DNA from: Aeriscardovia sp.
Lineage (GTDB): Bacteria; Actinomycetota; Actinomycetes; Actinomycetales; Bifidobacteriaceae
Direction of reading: 5' to 3'
DNA length: 64,000 nt
NCBI GenBank assembly: GCA_017413255.1
Contig: JAFPUC010000014.1
Span: 101,419-165,418 of the forward strand
Of this stretch, positions 26,606 through 34,821 are shown piece after piece. Made by a program: the position numbers and the translations under genes. The notes under the pieces are model-generated. The model made no database searches and had not been told where the DNA came from. It worked only from the letters and a program-made list of their open reading frames with translations. Positions within the stretch are counted from its first letter, which is position 1; every line of letters begins with the position of its first letter.

Positions 26606-28432
26606 ATGGATCAGCAAATCGTCAAGCAGTATACCACGCCTCTGCCCCAGCCCATTAACAACGACATAAGCATTTTTGAACTTCTTAAAGGCAGGGCGAA
26701 GCGGCTGCCCGACACTCCCCTCATGTGCTACAAAGAGAGGGGCGGATGGAAAAGCTTCAACGGCGTAGAGTTCAGGGATTTGGTAATAAGGCTTGCCAAA
26801 GGATTTCTAGGAAAAGGAATTAAAAAAGGAGATGCAGTAGGCATTTTCTCCCACACCCGCTGGGAGTGGGTAGCTCTTGATATGTCCCTTCTGGCAATAG
26901 GGGCGGTAGTAGTACCCGTGTATGAAACCAATTCTTCAGCCCAGGTGCAAAGAATCTTCGACGATGCAGCGGTGAGCTACGCCTTTGCGGAAAATGTGGA
27001 CCTTAGATCCAAGATAGAAGCGGTAAAGGATGCCCTTCCCACTCTAAAGGAAGCCTTCACGATAGAGGAGGGGGCCTTGGACGCCATAGAGGCCTTCGGC
27101 AAAAATGTGACCGATGAACAGTTTGAGGAAGCCGCGGCCCTGGTGCAAGGCAGCGACGTCGCCACCATAGTCTACACCTCCGGCTCCACCGGAGTGCCCA
27201 AGGGAGCTGAGCTCACGCACTCCAATTTCGCCTTCGCCGCGCTTTCAGGCACTCAGTACATCCCCAGGGCCTGCAATATTCCCGACAGGAGAATACTGAT
27301 GTTTCTGCCCCTAAGCCACGTATTTGCCAGATACATGGAAATGCTGACCTTTGCGGGAACCCTTCAGATGGGGCTGACTTCAGACTTTTCCACCATCATT
27401 CAGGACTTCCAATCTTTCAAGCCCACCCTCCTTTTGGCCGTGCCCAGGATTTTTGAAAAGGTCTACAATGCGGCAAGCCAAAAGGCCGGGACGGGATACG
27501 CAGGCCACGTATTTGCCAGAGCAGCAAGGCTGGCCAGGCTTTGGAGCGAGAGGCAGCAGGAAGGAAAGTCTTTGGACTTTGAAGAAAAAATCCGCTATTC
27601 CATTTACAAAAAGCTCGTCTATTCAAAGATTTTGGAAGTCTTCGGACCTAATGCAGACTTTTGCATAACGGGCGGAGCCCCGATAGATCCGTCCCTTTCC
27701 CACTTCTTTGCAGGAATTGGAATGCCGCTTTTGAACGGTTACGGCATGACGGAGACCTGCGGCCCTGTAACGGTGGAAACTTTCACCAACAGGAAGATAG
27801 GAACCGTGGGGGCGCCTTTGTGCGGCATGACCGTGGGAATTGCAGAAGACGGGGAAATTTGCGTTAAAAGCCCGAGCGTCATGAAGGCTTACCACAATAT
27901 GGAGGAAGCTACAAAAGAATCTCTCATAGACGGCTGGTTCCACACAGGAGACATGGGGGATATAGACGACTGCGGCAGGCTCTCTGTTACCGATAGGAAA
28001 AAGGACCTCATAATCACCGCCGGAGGCATAAACGTGGCTCCCGCGCCCCTGCAGGCGAGCATAGAGTGCTGCCCGGTGGTAGCCCAGTGCCTGGTAATAG
28101 GAAACGGGAGAAGGTTTGTGTCTGCTTTAATCACCCTGGACTTGGATGACGTAAACCAGTGGCTTAAATCCAAGGGGCTTGAGCCCTGCAAGGACTTAAA
28201 GGAAGCCAGCGAAAACCCGGTGATAAAAAGCGAAGTGCAAAGCGCCGTGGATAAAGCAAATAAGTCGGTATCCAGAGCAGAATCCATCAGAAAGTTTGTA
28301 ATCCTTCCCGAAGACTTCACGCCTGAAAACGGAATGCTCACGGTTTCCTTAAAGGTGAGAAGGAAAGAAGTGGTGTCTCACTTTAAAGACACTATAGAAG
28401 CAATCTACAGGGCTCCCGCCCCTAAAAAATAA
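26606..28432 (+). CDS. long-chain acyl-CoA synthetase (AMP-binding enzyme)
   Basis: Activates fatty acids with ATP and CoA; 608 residues, a FadD15-type AMP-binding protein. The phosphate-binding loop is TIVYTSGSTGVPKGAELTHSN (about residues 190-210), the adenine site is LNGYGMTETCGP, and the hinge region is GWFHTGDMGDIDDCGRLSVTDRKKDLIITAGG. The C-terminal subdomain ends normally. No fatty-acid degradation gene lies nearby, so it probably recycles or imports fatty acids for membrane lipid synthesis. The ATG has no ribosome-binding site. Confidence 0.92.
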   Translation: MDQQIVKQYTTPLPQPINNDISIFELLKGRAKRLPDTPLMCYKERGGWKSFNGVEFRDLVIRLAKGFLGKGIKKGDAVGIFSHTRWEWVALDMSLLAIGAVVVPVYETNSSAQVQRIFDDAAVSYAFAENVDLRSKIEAVKDALPTLKEAFTIEEGALDAIEAFGKNVTDEQFEEAAALVQGSDVATIVYTSGSTGVPKGAELTHSNFAFAALSGTQYIPRACNIPDRRILMFLPLSHVFARYMEMLTFAGTLQMGLTSDFSTIIQDFQSFKPTLLLAVPRIFEKVYNAASQKAGTGYAGHVFARAARLARLWSERQQEGKSLDFEEKIRYSIYKKLVYSKILEVFGPNADFCITGGAPIDPSLSHFFAGIGMPLLNGYGMTETCGPVTVETFTNRKIGTVGAPLCGMTVGIAEDGEICVKSPSVMKAYHNMEEATKESLIDGWFHTGDMGDIDDCGRLSVTDRKKDLIITAGGINVAPAPLQASIECCPVVAQCLVIGNGRRFVSALITLDLDDVNQWLKSKGLEPCKDLKEASENPVIKSEVQSAVDKANKSVSRAESIRKFVILPEDFTPENGMLTVSLKVRRKEVVSHFKDTIEAIYRAPAPKK

Positions 28433-28451
28433 AAAGTAAAGCCCATTAAAT

Positions 28452-29393
28452 TTAGGCTGCCAGAGAGGAAAGCCTGGAAACGAGCATGTCGAGGAACTGC
28501 TCTTTTTTCACCCTGACGGCGACCTGCGTCTTCTTTACGGGGTCAGAGAGCCTGGAAAGATCTCCTATCGTCCTTCCGCGGAGCGGAGGCTCGGTTTCCA
28601 CCATAAGGTTTATGGGCAGGCATTCTACAAGATCCGGATCTATTGCCACTCCCACAGCCAAAGGATCGTGAAGGCCGCAGCCGCCAAGTCCCGGGGCTGT
28701 CACTTCGTAGGCCTTTATGTAGTAGTCTGTGACGTCTGCCAAAAACTTTCCGCGCTCGGTCCCCAATTCTCTCCACTTTGCAGTTTCCTTGGTGGTGAGG
28801 AGGGTTTGAAGGGTGACATCTAACCCAATCATGGTGGTGTTTATGTGCTTTACTACATAGTCTGCCGCATCGGGATCCTGATTGATGTTGGCTTCGCTCC
28901 AGTCCGAGACGTTTCCGGGGACCGTAAGCGCCCCTCCCATAAATACGACGCGGCCTATAAGAGAACTTATGGAGGGATCCTTTTGCAGGGCAGCTGCCAG
29001 GTTTGTAAGAGGCCCCGTGGGGACGTATATAAGGTCTTCCTTATAGGTATGGGCCGCCTCTATCAGAAAGTCTACGCCCGCTATTTCTTCCGGCTTTCTT
29101 TCAGAATCTGGAATCTGGCACTCTCCTATGCCGTTTTTGCCGTGAATGAAGGAAGAAATCTCCATCACTTCAAAAGAATCCTTCTTTAAAGCGTGCTCGA
29201 GGCCGCGGTAGACCTTCACATCTTTTCCGAAAAGATCCGTTATGGCCAGGTCGTTTCTAAGCCCTTGATCCATATAGACGTTCCCGTAGGTTCCAATTAT
29301 GCCTATGAGTTCCGCCTCCGGGCTCGCCATTGCAAGAGACATCGCAAGGGTGTCGTCAATTCCCGTATCCAGATCCAGTATCAGCTTTTTCAT
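28452..29393 (-). CDS. nucleoside hydrolase (IUNH family), second copy in operon
   Basis: Cleaves the N-glycosidic bond of ribonucleosides to ribose and base; 313 residues from ATG 29393, which has GGAG eight bases upstream (a GTG two codons earlier is possible). The calcium-binding N-terminal motif is LDLDTGIDDTLA. The central FMGGALTVPGNVSDWSEANI and DPDAAD segments and the C-terminal HDPLAVGVAIDP match the inosine-uridine-preferring family. It overlaps or abuts the preceding nucleoside hydrolase, with which it shares the fold but only moderate identity. Confidence 0.92.
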   Translation of the reverse strand: MKKLILDLDTGIDDTLAMSLAMASPEAELIGIIGTYGNVYMDQGLRNDLAITDLFGKDVKVYRGLEHALKKDSFEVMEISSFIHGKNGIGECQIPDSERKPEEIAGVDFLIEAAHTYKEDLIYVPTGPLTNLAAALQKDPSISSLIGRVVFMGGALTVPGNVSDWSEANINQDPDAADYVVKHINTTMIGLDVTLQTLLTTKETAKWRELGTERGKFLADVTDYYIKAYEVTAPGLGGCGLHDPLAVGVAIDPDLVECLPINLMVETEPPLRGRTIGDLSRLSDPVKKTQVAVRVKKEQFLDMLVSRLSSLAA

Positions 29394-29395
29394 TT

Positions 29396-30334
29396 TCACT
29401 TCTCCACTTTCAGATTGGCTATAGCCTTTTCCACGATATTCCAGAACTTTTCCACATCCAAAGCGAGGCCTACCTGGGTGCGGCAGTCTTTGGGGGCCAT
29501 TGCCCTAAGATCTGCTACCGTCATCCCGCAGGTCACTTCCCCCTTTGTCTCCACCGATACCGGGCACTTTACCGTCTTAACTACCGATGGATCCAGAGTG
29601 TAGGCGACGGCGCACGGGTCGTGGGTTGGGGGATCGGGAAAGCACTCTTCATCTTTGTAGGAATCTCTAAAGAAATTGATTAGGCCGTTTAGAACTTCTC
29701 CCAGCTCCGGATTAGCCTTGACAAGCCTCTGCTGCACTTCTTTAGTGCATATTGCCTGGTGAGTGACATCTAGCCCAATCATGGTTATGGGCCACTCCCT
29801 CTCAAACACCACTTTGGCCGCCTCGGGATCCGTGTAGGTGTTAAATTCCGCCACAGGGGTGACGTTTCCCGTGTGTACGGCTCCCAGCATCATGATGACT
29901 TCCTTTACCCTTGAGCAAATTTTTGGCTCTAGAAGGGCTGCCATGGCGATGTTGGTGAGAGGGGCTGTAGTAATCAGGGTGACGTACTGGTCCGGGTTTT
30001 CCATAATGGTTTTTACAATCTGCTCTGCCGCATGCGTTCCGGCTACCCGGGTTTTGGGAGGATCTAGCTTTACCCCGTCCAATCCGGTTTCGCCGTGAAT
30101 GTAGCCGGCCCACTTTGGGGCCTTTACCAAAGGGGTGGGGCAGCCTGAATAGACCGGCACCTTCTTTCCTACCAGTTCTATCAGGGAAAGGGCGTTTTTC
30201 GTCACCTTTTCCAGGCTCTGGTTCCCCCCCGCAGTCGTAACTTCCATAAGGTCGATTTGCGGGTCTCCCATAGCCATAAAGAGGGCGAGGGCGTCATCGT
30301 GGCCCGGATCGCAGTCTAAAATTACGTGTTTCAT
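29396..30334 (-). CDS. nucleoside hydrolase (IUNH family), first copy in operon
   Basis: Ribonucleoside N-glycosidase, 312 residues from ATG 30334, which has GAGGTG directly upstream; a GTG at 30349 overlapping the aminotransferase stop is the alternative. The calcium-site motif is ILDCDPGHDDALAL, followed by MMLGAVHTGNVTPVAEFNTY, DPEAAK and HDPCAVAYTLDP. The His in the C-terminal motif and the Asp cluster are those of active enzymes. With its neighbour it gives the cell two salvage hydrolases of likely different base preference. Confidence 0.92.
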   Translation of the reverse strand: MKHVILDCDPGHDDALALFMAMGDPQIDLMEVTTAGGNQSLEKVTKNALSLIELVGKKVPVYSGCPTPLVKAPKWAGYIHGETGLDGVKLDPPKTRVAGTHAAEQIVKTIMENPDQYVTLITTAPLTNIAMAALLEPKICSRVKEVIMMLGAVHTGNVTPVAEFNTYTDPEAAKVVFEREWPITMIGLDVTHQAICTKEVQQRLVKANPELGEVLNGLINFFRDSYKDEECFPDPPTHDPCAVAYTLDPSVVKTVKCPVSVETKGEVTCGMTVADLRAMAPKDCRTQVGLALDVEKFWNIVEKAIANLKVEK

Positions 30335-30345
30335 TTCACCTCTAA

Positions 30346-31503
30346 TCACTCTCGGCTTAAAGCCTCGATAGTGTCGATTAGCACCTTAATTCTAGACTCG
30401 GTCTCGTATGTGGGAGGTAGAAGCGAGACGGCCACACAGTTAAAGGGAACGTCGAAAAAGTAGCCGGGCTGGGCGGAAAGGGAAAACTTCCTTATAAGCT
30501 CCTTTACCAGATCGTCTTCGTCTATGGTGGCCGCAAACCTCACCAAGGCGCTCCAGCCGCCATCGGGCGAAATGAGGGTTGAAGCGAGGGATGGATTTGA
30601 AAAAGCTTCTTTTAAAAGCTGCAGGTTTTCCGCGCACCTTTTTTGCACTTCTTTCACCTTTCCAGGCGCAAGGTTCAAGAGGGAGGGCGTGGATTGGTTT
30701 TGAAACCATGAATTTGGAAGGAAGTTGTCTGCGATAAAGTCCAACCTGGTTAAAGCCTCTTTCACTTCCTCTTCGGGCCCCGACACCTCTATCCACGCCG
30801 TTTTTATTTGGGGAGAGGCCAAGAGTTTGGAAAACCCGTCGAGGGCAAAGGTGAGGATGGAAGAAAAGCCTGAAATCCGGCCGGGGGCCTGAGAAAAAGA
30901 GTATTCGTAAAAGACTTCGTCGCAAATTATCGCGATCCCGTTCTCCCTGCACATCCTTTCCACTTCTTCAAACTCCTCTTTTGCCACGTAGCTTCCGGTG
31001 GGGTTATTGGGGTGTACCAGGACCAGGGCTTTTACGGACTTGTCTTCAAGCACCTTTTCAAGATAGGGAAGATCTATGTACCATGAGCCGTCAAAGCGAA
31101 GAAAGTAAGGGATAGCCTCCACTCCCTCCATAGAGGCTATGGAGGGGATGAGGGGGTATCCGGGCGAAGGGTAGGCCACTTTCTCTCCCGGATCGCAAAG
31201 AAGCTTTATAAGCCAACTGTAGCCCTGAGACGTAGAAGAGAGAAGGTAAAGCCTCTCTGAAGATGCGGGAAAAAAGTTGGAGGGCGAAATCGGATCTTTA
31301 CGGGACTTAAGGAAATTGGCGAGCGCCTCCCTTGTAGTTTTAGATCCGCGCGGGTCGGGAATATAAGTTCCAAACTTCTCCATTCCCAGTCCAAAGTGCG
31401 TAGGGTTGGAATCGTTTAGCTGGGTTAAATTTTTAGTTTTTTGCTCTTCCAAAGAAATGGCGTTTAGCTGTCCGGGATTGGAACGATTAGAAAACCGAAT
31501 CAC
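30346..31503 (-). CDS. class I/II PLP-dependent aminotransferase
   Basis: A fold-type I aminotransferase of 385 residues. Seen are the N-terminal GLGMEKFGTYIPDPRGS, the VHPNNPTGSYV motif, CDEVFYEY with the PLP-contacting Asp, and LDGFSKLLASPQIKTAW with the Schiff-base Lys, followed by the C-terminal substrate-binding part. The GTG start has AAAGGGGG upstream. It is the first gene of an operon with two nucleoside hydrolases; stop and start codons overlap. The amino donor and acceptor are unknown. A link to ribose or base salvage is not established for this family. Confidence 0.85.
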   Translation of the reverse strand: MIRFSNRSNPGQLNAISLEEQKTKNLTQLNDSNPTHFGLGMEKFGTYIPDPRGSKTTREALANFLKSRKDPISPSNFFPASSERLYLLSSTSQGYSWLIKLLCDPGEKVAYPSPGYPLIPSIASMEGVEAIPYFLRFDGSWYIDLPYLEKVLEDKSVKALVLVHPNNPTGSYVAKEEFEEVERMCRENGIAIICDEVFYEYSFSQAPGRISGFSSILTFALDGFSKLLASPQIKTAWIEVSGPEEEVKEALTRLDFIADNFLPNSWFQNQSTPSLLNLAPGKVKEVQKRCAENLQLLKEAFSNPSLASTLISPDGGWSALVRFAATIDEDDLVKELIRKFSLSAQPGYFFDVPFNCVAVSLLPPTYETESRIKVLIDTIEALSRE

Positions 31504-32161
31504 AATTTCCCCCTTTAAAATTACTTTTAGTTTCTTTCCAAAGCTTATTTCTAGCAGATTTTTAAAATCACTTTATTAAGCCTAAAACCTAGTCTTTGCA
31601 GTTTTAGAATCATAGATAGTTTTGAAGGACACCTGCCGATTCCTAGTTAGGCTGGGAAATATATTTTTTTGTTAGCAGATTCATTTTCTCTAATCGATTA
31701 ATCCGATTTTGCTTCTAGAGACGTAAATGTCTGCGATTTGCCTGAAAAGCAGTACGAAGTCCGGGCTGAAGACGATGCCGTAGACATCCAAATTCACCAA
31801 AATGACCGCTAAAAATATTCGCATCCGGCCAATAGAAAGAAATGTCTTTTAGAAGAGGGGGATTTCCTTTAGGCCTCTTTTGGCATGACTACCCACATCC
31901 TATGTTTTAACTCAGTTATTTGCTGGCCCAATAATTTCAAGTTTCCTTTTAAATCTTTTTGGAAATTTTTTAATAAAGGGAAACTAAACCGGGAAGAGAA
32001 ATTATAAAACTCGCATGACTTGGCTTTAAAAACGCTTATGAAATAAGGCAGGAATAAAACGGTAAAGCTAAACTATTAGATTGTTGACATCTTTGCCGTC
32101 AACCGGATCCTTCTCTTGAAAACCAAAGAGGAGGGCGGCCTTCCAACAGCTAGGAAGTGAA
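31504..32161 (+). other. AT-rich intergenic gap with possible operators
   Basis: About 660 bases without a convincing gene, visibly richer in A and T than the flanks. Two symmetric sites stand out: TAATCGATTA at 31691-31700, a perfect 10-base palindrome of the kind bound by LacI-type repressors, and TTGAC-N9-GTCAA just before the 92-residue gene at 32162. On the minus strand 31690-31824 encodes a 44-residue frame (MRIFLAVILVNLD...) with no ribosome-binding site, perhaps a gene remnant. No tRNA, no known RNA and no repeat was recognised. Confidence 0.5.
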
Positions 32162-32440
32162 ATGACCAAAACGATAATAACCATAGCCCACGCTCACCAC
32201 ACTATAGAAGGCCTGCTAAAAGCCATTTCGGATCAGCTTTTAAAGCAGCACGCAGACTACCTTCTGCCAAACGAGCAGCTAGACACCCTCATAGGGATGC
32301 TGGTTATGAGAAGCTACCGTTGCCACGTTTCAGGGAAAAACACCTTCCCCATAACCCTCGAGCTGACTTCAAAATCGCAAGACAACGGTTTTGCTTATCT
32401 TCAGAACTGGGAAGAAGTGGATAAAAAGCAGGAAAAGTAA
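32162..32440 (+). CDS. small hypothetical protein
   Basis: A 92-residue protein I do not recognise. AGGAAG precedes the ATG. The sequence has no signal peptide or membrane helix, is predicted to mix helix (IEGLLKAISDQLLKQHADYLL) with a strand-rich second half (GKNTFPITLELTSK), and is His-rich at the start (AHAHH). It is the only plus-strand gene between the gap and a long minus-strand block, and ends 15 bases from the convergent glycosyltransferase. Confidence 0.6.
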   Translation: MTKTIITIAHAHHTIEGLLKAISDQLLKQHADYLLPNEQLDTLIGMLVMRSYRCHVSGKNTFPITLELTSKSQDNGFAYLQNWEEVDKKQEK

Positions 32441-32455
32441 GATTCCTGCAGCCTT

Positions 32456-33409
32456 CTACCTTTTGCCCAATATAGTTTTCTGCTCGGCCCTGACCGGTTT
32501 CCACGATCTATCTTTCATAACCTTTCTGGAGTCAACCCATCCTTTTACAAGGGGAGGCAGTGCCTTTAACCTGCGATCCAAAACGGCAATCCTCACAATC
32601 TCTTTTAGGAAAGTAAAGAAGGTTCCCAATCCAAAAAGCAGGGGATCGTAATCTCCAAAGAGCGAAAGGTAGCGCATCATAAAGCCACGGTTTCGCATTA
32701 TGTAGTAGCGGTTTAGGTCGGAAGTGGAGTTTAGCCTCCTGTTTCCTTTTAGCTTTAAATTGCTTATGGAACGGGTTCTTTGCAAAATGAGGTCGGGAAC
32801 CACTATAGGCTGACAGGCCTTGCTGGCAAGGTAGCCGTAGGTAGTGTCGTCCCAATAGATAAAGAAGCGGGGATCGGGAAAACCTATTTTTTCCACCAGG
32901 CTCCTTTTTACCAATACCCCTTCAAAGCAACAGGTATTGGCAGCTTTAAAAGGAGCGCAGTCTTTGGCTGCAAAGGGATTGGCAACAGCCAAAGGAACGA
33001 TAAACCTGTACTGCCAGTAGAAGGGGGTTCCGTCGCTGTTTAGCCGAGATCCTTGTATCATAGGGCTTTTTTTCTCCCATTTTGAAAGCCTCTCCAAAGC
33101 TCCGGGCAAAATCCTTACATCGTCATCCATCAGCCAGAACCACTGGGCCCCGAGTTCATAGGCGCTCTTTACGCCCGCAAAAAATCCCCCGGCGCCGCCT
33201 GTATTTTCTTTTTGCCTTTCGTACCTTACCTCAACTCCCTTTTCCTCCATCTCTTTTTTAAAAGAAAGGGACAGGTTTCTTGCTCCCCCTTCCGGATCGT
33301 TATCTACCAAAATCACCATCCACGGTTTTTCCGATTTAATAGATTCTAGGAGTTTTTCCAGTAGCTCGTTTCTTTTGTACGTAGTTACCACTATTGCAAG
33401 TTTTTTCAC
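32456..33409 (-). CDS. family 2 glycosyltransferase (GlfT1/rhamnosyltransferase-like)
   Basis: Cytoplasmic or membrane-associated GT-A fold transferase of 317 residues, starting at GTG 33409 overlapping the upstream stop (GTGA). A longer frame would run into the exporter gene and lacks support. It shows the nucleotide-sugar N-terminal block LAIVVTTYKRNELL, the GGAGGFFAGVKSAYE segment typical of galactofuranosyl- and rhamnosyltransferases, and the metal-binding WLMDDDVR. It probably adds a sugar to a cell-wall polysaccharide; donor and acceptor are unknown. It lies last in the clpC-exporter-transferase operon. Confidence 0.85.
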   Translation of the reverse strand: MKKLAIVVTTYKRNELLEKLLESIKSEKPWMVILVDNDPEGGARNLSLSFKKEMEEKGVEVRYERQKENTGGAGGFFAGVKSAYELGAQWFWLMDDDVRILPGALERLSKWEKKSPMIQGSRLNSDGTPFYWQYRFIVPLAVANPFAAKDCAPFKAANTCCFEGVLVKRSLVEKIGFPDPRFFIYWDDTTYGYLASKACQPIVVPDLILQRTRSISNLKLKGNRRLNSTSDLNRYYIMRNRGFMMRYLSLFGDYDPLLFGLGTFFTFLKEIVRIAVLDRRLKALPPLVKGWVDSRKVMKDRSWKPVRAEQKTILGKR

Positions 33410-34821
33410 TTTTCCACTTCTCCTGCCGGCTTTGCCTGGGCCACTATCCAGCTTAGAGCCAAACACACAACATATATGCACGTCATGACGATGGAAAGGG
33501 TGGCAAAAGCAGACAAGTAGCTTTCAGGGTTTGAAGAAACTGGGGCGCAGGCCTGAAAAATCGCCATGCACGCCGCGCTTCCCACCGCTCCTCCAATCTG
33601 CATGCTCTCCTGCTCAGAGGTGGAAAGATCTGCGGCCCGGGAGGGGAGAAAAGCGAAGATGCTGGATTCCACGGCAAGAGTGCTCAGGGCTACCCCTATA
33701 AAACAGAGAAGGGCTGCAATGAAAGTAAAAACCAGCGCCCCCCTGGAAGTTTTTCTTGAAAAGCTTAAGGCCAAAAAACCCAAGATGAGCAAAGAGAAAC
33801 CGGAAAAAAGAAGGGATTTGGCCCCCCATTTGTCATAGATTTTTCCTGCCAAAAGGGCGAAAAGCTGGGAGATGGCAAGGGGAGCCATGAGCATGGAAGA
33901 AGAGGCTTCCGGAGAAAGAGCGAAACCGGGCTCTATCGCCATGGGGTATACTACCGACAGGCACATATTTGCGATCTGAAGGCAAGAAATTAAAAGCAGC
34001 CCTATAAGGACGGGTTTTTTGGAGATGGAAAAAAGGTCCACCAAAACCCCGTCCCGCCTTTTTCTTCCCAGGCTAAACTGCCTGCCAATCCAAAATGAAA
34101 GAACGATCAGCCCTACGGCAAGCACGGGAAAACCCCACAGGTTTTTGTTGGACAACAGCTCTATCCCCACTATTACGCAAGGGAAGCTGAATACGGTTTC
34201 CAAAACCGAAAGCCCGTCGGGGGAGGGGGACTTATGCGGGGAGATGTCCTTTAAGAAAAAGACAGAAAGACTCAAAAAAAGGAGGGCTGCAAAAAAAGGA
34301 AGAAGGAAGATAAAGTGCCAGTCGGCCTTGGAATTTAAGATGGCGCCCGAGTAACTGGGGGCGAGGGAAGGGCCCAAACCGCACGCTATGCCGCAAATGG
34401 AAATTACATGCCCCCTGTGCTTTGGGGAAAAGAGGGTGAGGGCCGAAAAGAAGAGGAGGGGGGTTATAAATCCCGCGCCCAGGCCCTCTATCACCCTTCC
34501 GACTATGAGAATCCAAAAGGTTGGGCTGAAAAAGTCAATGGCCAGCCCGATGCACGAAAGGCTAAGCGCCGTGCAGAATACCAGTTTTGTCGAGTAGCCG
34601 TTTATGAAAAAGGCCAAGAGGGGGACGGTGACGCTCATGGCCACCAAAAACCCGCTCATCGTCCACTGCACGGTGACGTAGTCCAGGTTAAACTGGCGCA
34701 TCAGCAGGTCGTCGCCCACCGAAAGCAGCGTCTCATTAAACAAACAGAAAAAGGCGGATCCCAGCAATATGAAAAACATTGCAAGTTTTCCGCCAGATTT
34801 CAGGTGCGTATGACTGCCCAT
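33406..34821 (-). CDS. MFS transporter, DHA2-like exporter
   Basis: A 471-residue polytopic membrane protein with roughly 12-14 hydrophobic helices, a member of the drug:proton antiporter DHA2 branch. The characteristic motif between helices 2 and 3 is weakly kept (FINGYSTKLVF), and helix 4-5 has VGRVIEGLGAGFITPLLFFSAL with the GxGxG-like motif C area CGIACGLGPSLAPSYSGAI. The ATG overlaps the clpC stop as TAATG, so translation is coupled. The substrate is unknown; a following glycosyltransferase might point to an envelope precursor, but an antimicrobial is equally possible. Confidence 0.85.
   Translation of the reverse strand: MGSHTHLKSGGKLAMFFILLGSAFFCLFNETLLSVGDDLLMRQFNLDYVTVQWTMSGFLVAMSVTVPLLAFFINGYSTKLVFCTALSLSCIGLAIDFFSPTFWILIVGRVIEGLGAGFITPLLFFSALTLFSPKHRGHVISICGIACGLGPSLAPSYSGAILNSKADWHFIFLLPFFAALLFLSLSVFFLKDISPHKSPSPDGLSVLETVFSFPCVIVGIELLSNKNLWGFPVLAVGLIVLSFWIGRQFSLGRKRRDGVLVDLFSISKKPVLIGLLLISCLQIANMCLSVVYPMAIEPGFALSPEASSSMLMAPLAISQLFALLAGKIYDKWGAKSLLFSGFSLLILGFLALSFSRKTSRGALVFTFIAALLCFIGVALSTLAVESSIFAFLPSRAADLSTSEQESMQIGGAVGSAACMAIFQACAPVSSNPESYLSAFATLSIVMTCIYVVCLALSWIVAQAKPAGEVEK

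Noticed and set aside
31504..32161. tRNA or tmRNA gene in the gap
   Set aside because: No TTCGA-type T-loop, no CCA end and no cloverleaf pairing was found by reading both strands.
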